A model generated the notes under the pieces. It had not been told where the DNA came from. It worked only from the letters and a program-made list of their open reading frames with translations, and ran no database searches. From the NCBI GenBank assembly GCA_045222295.1, contig JBGUXP010000006.1:124001-188000 (forward strand): DNA of 64,000 nt, written 5' to 3'. Below, one piece after another: positions 1-8,771 of this stretch (positions are counted from its first letter, which is position 1; each line of letters begins with the position of its first letter). This DNA comes from Colimorpha sp045222295. Lineage in GTDB: Bacteria; Bacteroidota; Bacteroidia; Bacteroidales; P3. A program made the position numbers and the translations under genes.

Positions 1-55
1 CTCTACCTCTCATATCCCATACATGAAATAGGTATTGAGATAGGCTTTTGATTGT

Positions 56-379
56 CTATGAAACTGCCTTCAGGCCGATGATAGATGCGGTGAGGGTGGT
101 GATGAAGAGGAGGCGCCAGAAGGTGGCGGGCTCGTGGAAGATGAAGATGCCGACGAGCACGGAGCCGAGGGCCCCGATGCCTGTCCAGACAGGATAGGCG
201 GTGCCGATGGGTATCGTCTCTGCTGCTTTGGCCAGCAGCACAGCGCTGAGGACATAGAAGAAGGCGAAACCGCCCATCCACTCCCAGTAGGGTAATCCGA
301 TGAGCGCTTTGGTTTTTCCGAGACAGAAAGCAAAGCCTACCTCGCAGCAACCTGCCAGTATAAGTATTATCCAGTTCAT
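56..379 (-). CDS. gdx: SMR-family small exporter, guanidinium (Gdx/SugE) type
   Basis: A 107-residue inner-membrane protein with four hydrophobic segments, the usual size for small multidrug resistance transporters. Glu13 sits in the first helix where the family has its essential proton/substrate-binding glutamate. The segment GTAYPVWTGIGALG (about residues 59-72) is the hallmark of the SugE/Gdx branch rather than the EmrE branch, so guanidinium export by proton antiport is the likely role. It is a single gene, not the paired form seen in some SMR transporters. It lies downstream of the large T9SS gene on the same strand, separated by a hairpin. The family is clear; the substrate is inferred from the subfamily motif. 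Confidence 0.85.
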   Translation of the reverse strand: MNWIILILAGCCEVGFAFCLGKTKALIGLPYWEWMGGFAFFYVLSAVLLAKAAETIPIGTAYPVWTGIGALGSVLVGIFIFHEPATFWRLLFITTLTASIIGLKAVS

Positions 380-384
380 TGGAA

Positions 385-416
385 AGGGGTGCTCCCGTTA
401 GGGAACACCCCTTTGG
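385..416 (-). terminator. Hairpin between T9SS adhesin gene and gdx
   Basis: Two arms (385-398 and 403-416) pair with one mismatch around a 4-nt loop, just past the stop codon of the 1033-residue gene on the minus strand. The following T-run is short, so termination may be partial. Confidence 0.5.
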
Positions 417-437
417 GGTATTACGGATTGCGAGACC

Positions 438-3400
438 TTATCTCACAATGAGTTTGCGGACGGCGTTGATGTTCTCGCCAGTCATGCGGACGAAGTAGGA
501 ACCTTTGGCGAGGGTGCTCACGTTGAAGCGGAAGCTCTGGGCGGCGCCCTCCTGCTGCATCATCACGCGGCCGGTGAGGTCGAGAATCTGTACGTTGACC
601 TTGCCCTCAATGCCTTCGGCGTTGACGCTTACCATCTCGCTGGCGGGGTTGGGGTAGAGGCTGATCATGTTGCTCTCCACCTCGTCGATGCTCACGCGCT
701 CGGAACTAATCTTGATATCGTCGATATCGAGCATATACATGTCGGTAACATCGTGATGGCGGAAGGCAATATAGACGGTCTGGCCAGCGTATTGGGAAAG
801 CTCGACATTGCGACCCACCCAATTCTTGGTGGCAGTGAAGTTGGCAGCAGCGGTGGTGAAGTCTTCAACGGTGTTGCCGGTGGTAGAGATGTAGACGCTA
901 TATTTTTCAGCGGCGTAGTTGGAGTCCTGACCTTTCTCATACCAGCTGAGGATGAGGTTGGAGCCCTCGGGAAGCGCCATGGCGGGAAGAACCATCCAGT
1001 TGTCGGGAGTGAGGGGACCATAGTTATTGATGTAAGAGGCAGAGATGGCCAAGCCACTACTATTTTTGTGGCCTTTTATTTCATCGGAGTGAGAGATGGC
1101 CCAATTATAGCCATCGCCATCGGCGTCGATGAATTTCCAGCAGCCATAACCCTCGGTTTGCTCGAAGTCCTCACTCCAGGGGAATTCGGTAATGGCATCG
1201 CAGGAGAAGACGTTGACGGTGATGCTGGCGGGAGTGGAGCTGCCCACGCTGTTGTTGGCCACGACGGAGACGGTGTGCTCACCGTTGCCGGTGAAGCTAG
1301 TGGTCAGTGTGTTGCCAGTGGTGTTGACGGTGGCATTGTCGACACTCCAAGTGAAAGAGGTGGCCAACGGAGCATTGGCAGTAAAGGTGGCCTGTACGCC
1401 AGCCTCAACGGTGGTGGGTCCCTGCACGGTGACGGTGGGAACAAGGTCGAGAACCTTAACGGTGATGTCGTCGATATAGAGGTAATACTGGTAGTTGCCA
1501 TAGTAGTTGATGGCGACATATTTGGTGCCTTGGGGCAGGAGGAATCCTACCTCGGTCCATTCGGTGGCGGTGGTTTCGTAGGTGCCCAGCTCGACGGTGA
1601 AGGCATCGACAGCGTTGGTGGTGGTGGAAGCCAGCACGCGGAAGGCTTCTGCGTTGCGGTAGCCTTTGTACATAAACTTCACCATGTAATCATTGGTCTC
1701 GGGGAGGGCGAGTTCGGGACTGATGAGGTACTGGTTGTAGTCGCTGGCGCGGCTGTAGCTGCTGAAGCGGAAGCCGTGGGTGCCGGTGTAGTGGGTGGTG
1801 TCGAGACCGAAGCGGTCATCATTGGCGGGGTCATTGCTGATCATGTTCCAGCAGCGAATGCCGTTCTCAAAGTCTTGAGTGTAGGGGAAACTGTTAATGG
1901 CATTGCAGGAGTAGATTTCCGTGATGATGCTATCGGTGGCGGAGCCAGCGCTGTTTGATGCGGTGACGACGATGGTGTCGAAGCCATCGTTGGTAAAGGT
2001 TTGAGTCAGCACATTACCGGCGGTGTTGACAGGGGTGCCATTGATGGTCCAGGCAAAGCCGGTGGCGTTGGGAGCTGTGGCAGTGTAGACAACTGCGGTA
2101 TTACTCTCAGCTGTGGCAGGGCCTTGGAGGGTCAGCACGGGAGCGGTGAGGTCGCGAACCTGGATGCTGTCAAGGATGATGACATAGCCATTCTCGCTGT
2201 TGAAATGGCGGAAGGCCACCTTGAAGTCACCATTGACGGTGGAGGGGATGACGGCCATGCGCTGGGTGAAATCGGTCATACCGGTGAGGCTCTCTTCGAA
2301 GAGGAGGGTAGTGTCGGTACCGCTGATGACGTAGACGCCATAGTGGTCGCCGCTATAGTTGGCCATGAAGGGTTTCACCTGCCAAGCAATCTCGTATTCG
2401 CCTGTGGTGGGCATCTCCATCTCGGGGCTGATGAGCCAGTTGTCGACGGGGAAGGGCAGCATGAAGAGGTTATAATAGTTCTGGGCGGATATGGAGAGGA
2501 CCTGACCCTCGGGATTGGACTCAAACATGTCGACGCTGGCGAACCAGCCGGTACCATGGGTGGAGTCGCAGACGGTATCCCAGCAGCGGAGGCCGCCGTT
2601 GAAGTTGGGAATGTAGGGCAGGGTGATGTCGTCGCAGCTGAAGACCTCGACACTGAGGGTGTCGTCGGTAGCGTCGGCGGTGTTTGTGGCGGTGACGATG
2701 ACATCATAGGTACCAGCGTTGTTCCACACCACCTGGGCGACGTTGAGGTTGGTGTCGACGAAGTCGGCGTTGATAGTCCAGTTGTAGCCGTCGCTGTTGG
2801 GGCTAATGGCCGTATAGTAGGCGGTGTCGCCGGTACGGACAGCCACAGGACCGTTGATGTGCACCATGGGAGGCAGCACGGTGTAGGTGTCGCTGATGGC
2901 ACGAATCATCCAGGTGACGTCTACGCCGGCATCAGCGATGCTCAACCACTGGATGCCGTCGGTAGAAACCCATTTGCCGTAGTCATAGTCATTGCCCATG
3001 ACACCGGCGGCGGGATATTCCACATCAGAGTTGCTCAGCACCACCCAGAGGTCCTGGGTCTGATCGATGGCGATAGGGTTGGCAAAGGTGATGGTCTTCC
3101 AGGCCAGAGTGTCGGCAGCAACCGCATTGATGGTCTGGGTGTGGAGTGCTGTGCCAGTAGGCTGGGCACCGCTGTAGATGTTCAGCGTATAGGTGCCAGC
3201 GTCGGCAACAAAGAACTCTACACTGGTCAGATTGTTGCGGCCAGCAAGGGCAGCAGACTCAATCTGAATGGCCCAGTAGACGGTGTCGCCGGGAGTTGCG
3301 GTTCCCACGTTGGTGTAGAATTCCTCATCCATGCAGTACGACATGGTGTTGTTCCAGATGGGGAAACTGACATCTTTGAGGCCGTTCTTGGCATTGCCTT

Positions 3401-3539
3401 TCTTCATCAGTTTCGCAGGAGCGAAACGGGTGGATTGCAGCATGGGGCGATTGTCACCCAGTTTGGTCATTCCTTTCTGAGCAAAGCTCATCGAGGCAAG
3501 CATGACCATGGCTGCGAAAATCGTAAAAGCTTTTTTCAT
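438..3539 (-). CDS. T9SS-secreted adhesin with cleaved-adhesin and PKD-like domains
   Basis: A 1033-residue surface or secreted protein. The signal peptide spans residues 1-20 (ends MSFA) and Gln21 is the predicted new N-terminus. After an N-terminal module (about 60-215), PKD/Ig-like modules alternate with three modules that resemble the cleaved adhesin domain of gingipains and HagA (roughly 300-470, 545-700 and 785-945; each opens with an F-x-x-x-F-x-x-G...CW pattern and ends with a D-D-I strand). The last ~70 residues are a type A T9SS sorting domain (YPNPAS, then VQILDLTGRV, ending RKLIVR), which directs transport through the outer membrane and is cut off by the sortase PorU. No catalytic domain is visible, so binding to host or diet macromolecules is inferred. 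A -7 promoter box lies about 100 nt upstream. Confidence 0.85.
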   Translation of the reverse strand: MKKAFTIFAAMVMLASMSFAQKGMTKLGDNRPMLQSTRFAPAKLMKKGNAKNGLKDVSFPIWNNTMSYCMDEEFYTNVGTATPGDTVYWAIQIESAALAGRNNLTSVEFFVADAGTYTLNIYSGAQPTGTALHTQTINAVAADTLAWKTITFANPIAIDQTQDLWVVLSNSDVEYPAAGVMGNDYDYGKWVSTDGIQWLSIADAGVDVTWMIRAISDTYTVLPPMVHINGPVAVRTGDTAYYTAISPNSDGYNWTINADFVDTNLNVAQVVWNNAGTYDVIVTATNTADATDDTLSVEVFSCDDITLPYIPNFNGGLRCWDTVCDSTHGTGWFASVDMFESNPEGQVLSISAQNYYNLFMLPFPVDNWLISPEMEMPTTGEYEIAWQVKPFMANYSGDHYGVYVISGTDTTLLFEESLTGMTDFTQRMAVIPSTVNGDFKVAFRHFNSENGYVIILDSIQVRDLTAPVLTLQGPATAESNTAVVYTATAPNATGFAWTINGTPVNTAGNVLTQTFTNDGFDTIVVTASNSAGSATDSIITEIYSCNAINSFPYTQDFENGIRCWNMISNDPANDDRFGLDTTHYTGTHGFRFSSYSRASDYNQYLISPELALPETNDYMVKFMYKGYRNAEAFRVLASTTTNAVDAFTVELGTYETTATEWTEVGFLLPQGTKYVAINYYGNYQYYLYIDDITVKVLDLVPTVTVQGPTTVEAGVQATFTANAPLATSFTWSVDNATVNTTGNTLTTSFTGNGEHTVSVVANNSVGSSTPASITVNVFSCDAITEFPWSEDFEQTEGYGCWKFIDADGDGYNWAISHSDEIKGHKNSSGLAISASYINNYGPLTPDNWMVLPAMALPEGSNLILSWYEKGQDSNYAAEKYSVYISTTGNTVEDFTTAAANFTATKNWVGRNVELSQYAGQTVYIAFRHHDVTDMYMLDIDDIKISSERVSIDEVESNMISLYPNPASEMVSVNAEGIEGKVNVQILDLTGRVMMQQEGAAQSFRFNVSTLAKGSYFVRMTGENINAVRKLIVR

Positions 3540-3639
3540 GTTTGTTGTGTTTAAATTGTTTATTTTTATATTTGTTTCAATTCTATATGTTACTCATTTC
3601 CTGTATTTCACAAGAGAATGGGATGCATTGTTTAAAAGA

Positions 3640-3647
3640 CAAAGATA
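3640..3647 (-). promoter_or_regulatory. Bacteroidota -7 box for the T9SS adhesin gene
   Basis: TATCTTTG on the minus strand matches the TAnnTTTG consensus and lies about 100 nt before the start codon at 3539. Confidence 0.5.
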
Positions 3648-3703
3648 CGATTTTTCCTTTACTCCTACAAGCTTTAATTTTTTTTAACATCATAAGACTT
3701 TTC

Positions 3704-3719
3704 TATTTTTGTATTTTTG
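3704..3719 (+). promoter_or_regulatory. Two overlapping-register -7 boxes for the NUDIX gene
   Basis: TATTTTTG occurs twice back to back (3704-3711 and 3712-3719), only 22 nt before the start codon. A clear -33 TTTG element is not visible. Confidence 0.45.
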
Positions 3720-3741
3720 TTGCTTGAAAGGAGACCGATTT

Positions 3742-4239
3742 ATGGCTACAAAAGGTTTATATACATACGATTATCCGCGTCCGATGTTGACGGCGGACTG
3801 TGTGGTGGTGAATGAAAAGAGGGAGGTGCTGCTGGTGCGGCGGGGAGGCGAGCCCTTCAAGGGCTGCTGGGCGTTGCCGGGGGGCTTCATGGAGATGGAC
3901 GAGACCATCGAGCATTGTGCCGTTCGTGAACTCGAGGAAGAGACAGGATTGAAGGTTAGCGAGAAAGATATCGAGCTGATAGGTGTCTATAGTGCTCCGG
4001 GACGCGATCCGCGAGGAAGGACGGTGACAGCAGCGTATGCTTTGACACACCCCGCCCCTTTGGGGCACCCCTCTCGGGGAGAGGGGACGGAGTCGTTTCT
4101 ATCACCTTCTCCCCTCTCAGAGGGGGGGGGAGTAAGGGCTGGCGACGATGCTGCCGAGGTGCGTTGGTGGCCGCTTGATAAGCTGCCGCCTTTGGCCTTC
4201 GACCACACACAGATAGTTGCCGATGCTTGTCGTGGTTGA
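3742..4239 (+). CDS. NUDIX hydrolase with an in-frame palindromic insert
   Basis: A 165-residue cytosolic pyrophosphohydrolase. The NUDIX box (residues 47-70, GGFMEMDETIEHCAVRELEE then ETGL) has the Gly, Arg, Glu-Glu and Gly residues needed for metal binding and catalysis. The ending (AGDDAAEVRWWPLDKLPPLAFDH) is typical of ADP-ribose pyrophosphatase-like members; the exact substrate is not known. The start is chosen at 3742 because AAAGGAGA lies 8 nt upstream, an unusually good ribosome site for this phylum. Residues about 102-133 (rich in Pro, Ser and Gly) do not look like NUDIX sequence and are encoded by the GC-rich palindromic element described separately. It sits in a surface loop before the last strand, so the enzyme may still work. 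Confidence 0.85.
   Translation: MATKGLYTYDYPRPMLTADCVVVNEKREVLLVRRGGEPFKGCWALPGGFMEMDETIEHCAVRELEEETGLKVSEKDIELIGVYSAPGRDPRGRTVTAAYALTHPAPLGHPSRGEGTESFLSPSPLSEGGGVRAGDDAAEVRWWPLDKLPPLAFDHTQIVADACRG
4046..4140 (+). repeat. GC-rich palindromic element, copy 1 (inside NUDIX gene)
   Basis: Two C-rich/G-rich hairpins (around 4050-4085 and 4110-4132) are separated by a short spacer. The reading frame stays open through it. It is the same family as copies at 4240-4375, 4853-4980, 52575-52697 and 54757-54838. Confidence 0.75.
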
Positions 4240-4375
4240 CACTCTCCTCCCCCCTCACTCCGCTCGGGTTCCCCACCCCTAACTTTGGGGAGGATCCAAG
4301 AATGCCATCTAGCTGCTCCCCTAAGATAGGGGAGCTGTCAGCCCTTGTAGGGCTGACTGAGGGGTGTGTTATGTG
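4240..4375. repeat. GC-rich palindromic element, copy 2 (intergenic)
   Basis: It fills almost the whole gap between the convergent NUDIX and PHP genes. It contains CCCCTAACTTTGGGG, CTCCCCTAAGATAGGGGAG and the hairpin CAGCCCTTGTAGGGCTG. It may serve as a terminator for both genes. Confidence 0.7.
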
Positions 4376-5305
4376 TCAAGGAAGTTCAAACAGCACTTCG
4401 GAGTAGTGGATAGCCGCGAGGTATTCATAAGCTCCTTCGGTGCGCAACAAATCTTCGGGGGCGTGGGCATCGGTGCTGACGATGACGGGGATACGCAACG
4501 CTTTCATTTCTTGTATCAGCCATTTGCCGGGGTAATAGTCGGCATGACGGCCTTTGTAGATGCCGCGGGTGTTGATTTCGCAGATGAGACCGAGTTCGTG
4601 GATGAGATGAATGGTCTCTAGCGCGAGTTCACGGTACCAAGGCTCGTCTTCGTGGAAGTAGCGGTCGCGGTTGTGCATCACTATCTTGTCGGGATGGCCG
4701 ACAATGGTGGGACGGTTACGCTCCAGCATGGCGTTCTGCTGGTGGAAATAGGCGCGGACGGCACGACGGATGTCGCCACCGAAAAGTTTTACTAATCCTT
4801 CGTCGTAACGCTCGTAGCTGGGGCCGTCGATGAACCAGAGTGTGTCGCTGACAGACTCCTCCACCACCGCAGAGCGGCGGTCCCCCTCCCCTAACTTAGG
4901 GGAGGAGTAAGGATAACTATCAGTCTCTCCCCCTAAGTTAGGGGGAGTACCCCGAAGGGGGGAGGGAGTGTGTAGAAGACCGGGTATCAGGTGGACGCTG
5001 CCAATGGTGTAATCAAGTTGGCCCTGCTCTATCAACGGGGTGAAATCCTCGAGCATTCCCGGCACATAATCCATCTCGAGACCGAGGTGTATCTTGATAC
5101 GGTCTTTGTATTCTTCTTTGAGGGCTCGCGCCTCGTTACAATAGCCCTCGTAGTCTGTGATAGAGAAGGTGTTCTCGAAGGGCAATGGACAATGGCCACT
5201 AAATCCCAGTTCTGAGAAACCATGGGCGACGGCAAACTCCACCATCTCGCGAGGTGTCGCTTTGCCGTCACAATAACAGCTATGCGTATGAAAATTAGAA
5301 AGCAT
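4376..5305 (-). CDS. PHP-family histidinol-phosphatase-like hydrolase
   Basis: A 309-residue protein of the polymerase-and-histidinol-phosphatase family. Metal-binding positions are in place: His6-Thr-His8, His38, Glu77, His105, His204, and Asp279/His281 in the STDAHAP motif. Its closest match by eye is the HisK/HisJ type of histidinol-phosphatase (L-histidinol phosphate to histidinol, histidine synthesis), but no other his gene is nearby, so another phosphate substrate is possible. Residues about 112-152 are a Pro/Ser/Gly-rich insert encoded by a GC-rich palindromic element between the conserved SVHLIPG and LWFIDGP segments. It overlaps the porin-like gene end by 11 nt on the same strand, which suggests co-transcription. 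Confidence 0.8.
   Translation of the reverse strand: MLSNFHTHSCYCDGKATPREMVEFAVAHGFSELGFSGHCPLPFENTFSITDYEGYCNEARALKEEYKDRIKIHLGLEMDYVPGMLEDFTPLIEQGQLDYTIGSVHLIPGLLHTPSPLRGTPPNLGGETDSYPYSSPKLGEGDRRSAVVEESVSDTLWFIDGPSYERYDEGLVKLFGGDIRRAVRAYFHQQNAMLERNRPTIVGHPDKIVMHNRDRYFHEDEPWYRELALETIHLIHELGLICEINTRGIYKGRHADYYPGKWLIQEMKALRIPVIVSTDAHAPEDLLRTEGAYEYLAAIHYSEVLFELP
4853..4980 (-). repeat. GC-rich palindromic element, copy 3 (inside PHP gene)
   Basis: Contains CCCCTAACTTAGGGG, a spacer, CCCCCTAAGTTAGGGGG and a CCCCGAAGGGG hairpin. In the gene frame it encodes TPSPLRGTPPNLGGE, almost the same peptide as copy 4 encodes in the unrelated flippase. Confidence 0.8.
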
Positions 5306-6491
5306 AGGTCATGCTGAGGGAGAGGCGCAGGTTGCCTACGGGGTCTTTGTAACCTGCATAGGTGTATTCGGCTTCGCCAGTGAAGGAGAGGCCGTTGCCT
5401 GTGGCATAGGTGAGGCGGGGCTGGATACGCCAGAGGTATTCGATATTGTGGCCGCGACCGAAATAATGCAAGGCATCGGAGTGCTTGCCATAGTCAAGGT
5501 TCTTGGCAAAACCCATGAAGATACCTGGGCGCCACTTGCCGCTGTTACGCTCAATGTCAAGCCATACGGTGTTGAAATGCCAGTCCTGGAAACTGCTGTC
5601 AGCCAGCATTAGGTAGCCACCGAGGGAGCAGCCTTCATAGAGGCTGTTATTCAATAATGTCTGTGCTTTGACGGTGACAGGACCGAGTGTGGCTTTTCCG
5701 AAGAGAGACCAGGAAAAAGAGGAATAGAGGTCGGAGGAAGGTTGCACCGTAGTGTACTTGGTCTGGACATTGGGTTGGATGGTTTTGAGGTTGGCGGCCA
5801 CACCAACGAAGAATTTCTCGCCACGATAGCGCAACTGGGCAGTCATTTCGGGCACCATGGAGTGACGGGCGAACAGGGTGGAGGCTGCAGAGTCTCCGTT
5901 CAACAATCCCTGACTCATGTTGTCGAGCTGCCATTGCGCGACGGCGACAGCCTCGATGGCATCGTGGTGGTACTCGTAGCGCACTTGCGGCTGACGGGCA
6001 TAGCAGTGGAAGGGGGCACCCATATTCAGGGGGTTGGTCATTGGCATTATCTCGTGGATGACCATCCCATACCAGTACTGTCCCGCGAGGAGCTTGTGGT
6101 GGCCCCAGTCGAGGGTGATATAGGCGTGACGCAGACGCAGGTCGTTGATGGTGGCGTTGGTCGAGCCGGTGAAGTCGCCTTCGATATAGGCGGAGGTTTT
6201 AGCTCCCAGCATCTCGGGACCGTTGATTCTGAGCCCGAGGCGGGCAGTGATGGCCAGCATATTGGCCTGCCAGCCGTCGTTGAGGTCGTTGCCGTTGGCA
6301 TCGAGGAGCACAGGCTTGGGATAGAAGAGCATCATGTCCTCGCGGCCACCCACCACGCTGCGGCTGTCAGCATAATAGTGGGGGTTGACGAAACCGTGCC
6401 AGTCGAGGGAGAATCCCTGCGCAGGGAGATTCCCTATAGTACCTATAGTGACCATAGCTACTATAGCCACCATCTTCCTAACTTTCTTCAT
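5295..6491 (-). CDS. Outer-membrane porin-like protein (DcaP-like)
   Basis: A 398-residue exported protein. A signal peptide ends near LPAQG; the mature part has alternating aromatic/polar strands and ends in LSMTYAF, with the terminal Phe typical of outer-membrane beta-barrels. The region from LGLRINGPEM to LRHAYITLDW resembles the DcaP-type trimeric porins that pass organic acids. The substrate is not known. The start at 6491 overlaps the stop of the preceding membrane protein by 4 nt (ATGA), so the two are translated together. The signal peptide itself is built from a 9-bp tandem repeat (6433-6468). Confidence 0.65.
   Translation of the reverse strand: MKKVRKMVAIVAMVTIGTIGNLPAQGFSLDWHGFVNPHYYADSRSVVGGREDMMLFYPKPVLLDANGNDLNDGWQANMLAITARLGLRINGPEMLGAKTSAYIEGDFTGSTNATINDLRLRHAYITLDWGHHKLLAGQYWYGMVIHEIMPMTNPLNMGAPFHCYARQPQVRYEYHHDAIEAVAVAQWQLDNMSQGLLNGDSAASTLFARHSMVPEMTAQLRYRGEKFFVGVAANLKTIQPNVQTKYTTVQPSSDLYSSFSWSLFGKATLGPVTVKAQTLLNNSLYEGCSLGGYLMLADSSFQDWHFNTVWLDIERNSGKWRPGIFMGFAKNLDYGKHSDALHYFGRGHNIEYLWRIQPRLTYATGNGLSFTGEAEYTYAGYKDPVGNLRLSLSMTYAF
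6433..6468 (-). repeat. 9-bp tandem repeat (about 4 units) in a signal peptide
   Basis: Units CCTATAGTA, CCTATAGTG, ACCATAGCT and ACTATAGCC encode the hydrophobic core of the porin signal peptide. The same unit occurs in noncoding DNA at 26692-26727. Confidence 0.75.
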
Positions 6492-7195
6492 TTCTTGCTT
6501 CCTCCGGCCAGTGCGAGAATGAGTCCCAGGGCAACACCCAAGAGGGCGGCGAAAAGCACCTGCAGGTTGGCGGGCAGGATGAAGGTGATGGTGTGCATCG
6601 GGAACCAGAAGAGGGGGATGGTCTTCTTGATGACCAGATTCCACTGGATATCCCAGTTGACCTTCTTGCTGATAATCTCGCGCATCTTCATCGGACGCAG
6701 GAGGCCAGCCACCGTACCACCGTTGTCGGTGATATGGATGTCGGTGCACTTGTGGAAGGTCATCATCACCGGGGCGAAAATGCTGTTCATCAACACCGAG
6801 ACGGCGAAGGCGATACCCACCTTACCCCAGGTGAGCTCTGGAGCGGCGAAGATGGCGGCCAGCGAGCCTTTCTCACAACCCCCGACGGTCTCGAGGAAGG
6901 CGGGAACGCCGACCTTGAAGATGACCATCGACATAGCGATAGCTGTACCGAGGAAGCCCCAGACGATCATGCGGGGAGCCACACCGAAGCCCTTCTCGTT
7001 GTAGACACCTTTGCGGATGCGGAGGGCCAGCATCTCGCCGAGGGTGGCGAGGATAGCGAACTTGAAGAAGGCCATGATGTAAGGGTGATGGGCAGTGGCC
7101 CAGTTAAAACCCTCGGCCGCATGTGTCTGCGGGATGGCAAAGAGTGTCGCCACTGCGGCAACACAAAGTATCAGTATCCAATCTGCTTTTTTCAT
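6488..7195 (-). CDS. Membrane protein, weakly Mpv17/PMP22-like
   Basis: A 235-residue integral membrane protein with an N-terminal hydrophobic segment (residues 5-25) and several more helices. The C-terminal stretch with a W-x-F-P-M-H-T-I-T-F-I-L-P-A-N pattern resembles the Mpv17/PMP22 signature, but the match is distant. It overlaps the start of the porin-like gene by 4 nt, so the pair probably works together, for example in moving a small molecule across both membranes. That role is inference; no catalytic motif is seen. Confidence 0.5.
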   Translation of the reverse strand: MKKADWILILCVAAVATLFAIPQTHAAEGFNWATAHHPYIMAFFKFAILATLGEMLALRIRKGVYNEKGFGVAPRMIVWGFLGTAIAMSMVIFKVGVPAFLETVGGCEKGSLAAIFAAPELTWGKVGIAFAVSVLMNSIFAPVMMTFHKCTDIHITDNGGTVAGLLRPMKMREIISKKVNWDIQWNLVIKKTIPLFWFPMHTITFILPANLQVLFAALLGVALGLILALAGGSKK

Positions 7196-7199
7196 AAAA

Positions 7200-7228
7200 C
7201 TCTTAACTTTTATCTCTTAACTCATAAC
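7200..7228. repeat. Degenerate CTCTTAACT repeat between cysS and membrane protein gene
   Basis: CTCTTAACT occurs twice 14 nt apart, followed by a partial third copy. It includes the cysS stop region. It belongs to the TAACTCT group of repeats, also seen at 28557-28591. Confidence 0.5.
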
Positions 7229-8712
7229 TGGTAAGTTGTTCCCTCTTTACCGTCTTTGACGGTGACGCCGGCTTCCTTGAGGGCATCGCGGATTTTGTCG
7301 CTGGTGGCCCAGTCTTTGTTGGCTTTGGCGGTGGCGCGGATGTCGAGGATGATGTGCATCAGGCCGTCGATGAGGGCGGTGTTGTCGCTCGCGGCCTCGT
7401 CCTTCATACCCATCACCTCGAAGAGGAAGGTGTCGAAGACCCACTTCAGTTCGTCGATGTCGGCCTGGCTGAGTTTCAGTTTGCCGTCGGCAGCGCTGTT
7501 GATGATCTTGGCGGCCTCGAAGAGGTGGGAGATGACCGTCGGGGTGGCGAAGTCGTCGTTCATGGCGTCGTAGCAGCGCTGGCGCAAGCCAGCCACTCCG
7601 GGATTATCAGCCACTCCGGAGTTTCCGGTGAGGCGCGATAGCGCCTTGTAAGCTTCCATCAATTTAGTAAAACCTTTCTCGGCGGCTTGTAGGGCTTCGT
7701 TGCTGAAGTCGACGGTGCTGCGGTAATGGGCCTGGAGGATGAAGAAGCGGATGGTCATGGGGCTGTAGGGCTGCTCAAGCATCTCCTTGCCCTCCTTGTC
7801 CTTGTGGCTGCCATTGAAGAACTCATCGAGAGTGATGAAATTGCCTAGAGACTTGCCCATCTTCTGGCCATTGATGGTGATCATGTTGTTGTGCATCCAG
7901 TAGCGGCAGGGGGCGTGACCCGTGGAGGCGACGCACTGCGCTATCTCGCTCTCGTGGTGGGGGAAGACGAGGTCCATGCCGCCACCGTGGATGTCGAAGG
8001 GCGAGCCGAGGTATTTGGCACCCATGGCCGTGCACTCGGCATGCCAGCCGGGGAAGCCGTCGCTCCAAGGCGAAGGCCAACGCATGATATGCTCGGGAGT
8101 GGCTTTCTTCCAGAGGGCGAAGTCGCCACTGAAGCGCTTCTCGTCCTGACCGTCGAGCTCGCGTGTGGTGGCGAGCATCTCGTCGATGACGCGGCCGCTG
8201 AGCTGGCCGTATTTATGGGTATCCTCTTGGTACTTGCGCACGTCGAAGTAGACGCTGCCGTTGGAGACGTAGGCATAGCCGGCATCGAGGATGCTCTGCA
8301 CAAGGGCTATCTGCTCCATGATGTGGCCAGAAGCGTGAGGCTCGATGCTGGGGGGCAGCACGTTGAGACGCTCCATCGCCGCATGGTAGCGGTTGGTGTA
8401 GTACTGCGCCACTTCCATGGGCTCGAGCTGCTCGAGGCGGGCCTTCTTGGCAATCTTGTCCTCACCTTCGTCGGCATCGTGCTCCAAGTGTCCCACATCG
8501 GTGATGTTGCGCACATAGCGCACCTTGTAGCCGAGGTGGCTGAGATAGCGGAACACCACGTCGAACGTGATGGCGGGACGGGCGTGGCCGAGATGACCGT
8601 CTCCATAGACGGTGGGACCGCAGACATACATGCCCACACGACCCTCTGTCAGCGGGCGGAAGAGTTCCTTGGTCTTAGTCAAGGTATTGTAAATCAACAA
8701 TTGTTGTTCCAT
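7222..8712 (-). CDS. cysS: Cysteinyl-tRNA synthetase
   Basis: A 496-residue class I aminoacyl-tRNA synthetase that charges tRNA-Cys. The HIGH motif appears as HLGH (residues 40-43) and KMSKS as KMGKS (284-288). The active-site zinc is held by Cys31, Cys227, His252 and Glu254, which select cysteine. The length is normal. The start is placed at the Met before EQQLLIYNT; further upstream codons would lie in the divergent promoter region. Residues 363-374 (NSGVADNPGVAG region) are encoded by two copies of an 18-bp unit (7591-7626), a small in-frame repeat in the linker before the conserved MNDDFATP segment. Confidence 0.95.
   Translation of the reverse strand: MEQQLLIYNTLTKTKELFRPLTEGRVGMYVCGPTVYGDGHLGHARPAITFDVVFRYLSHLGYKVRYVRNITDVGHLEHDADEGEDKIAKKARLEQLEPMEVAQYYTNRYHAAMERLNVLPPSIEPHASGHIMEQIALVQSILDAGYAYVSNGSVYFDVRKYQEDTHKYGQLSGRVIDEMLATTRELDGQDEKRFSGDFALWKKATPEHIMRWPSPWSDGFPGWHAECTAMGAKYLGSPFDIHGGGMDLVFPHHESEIAQCVASTGHAPCRYWMHNNMITINGQKMGKSLGNFITLDEFFNGSHKDKEGKEMLEQPYSPMTIRFFILQAHYRSTVDFSNEALQAAEKGFTKLMEAYKALSRLTGNSGVADNPGVAGLRQRCYDAMNDDFATPTVISHLFEAAKIINSAADGKLKLSQADIDELKWVFDTFLFEVMGMKDEAASDNTALIDGLMHIILDIRATAKANKDWATSDKIRDALKEAGVTVKDGKEGTTYQL
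7591..7626 (-). repeat. 18-bp direct repeat within cysS (9-bp subperiod)
   Basis: AGCCACTCCGGGATTATC and AGCCACTCCGGAGTTTCC lie directly next to each other in frame, adding about 12 residues. Confidence 0.6.
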
Positions 8713-8771
8713 ACTATTGAATATAATAAAATGCAAAAATACAAAAAAATCTGCATGTCGGGAAAAAATAG

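Noticed and set aside
753..3554. Long plus-strand open frames opposite the T9SS adhesin gene
   Set aside because: They mirror a GC-rich real gene, have Gly/Val-rich nonsense composition and no domain. The same applies to long open frames opposite the TonB receptor (24840-26369), dipeptidase (42604-44430) and ackA (58385-59572).
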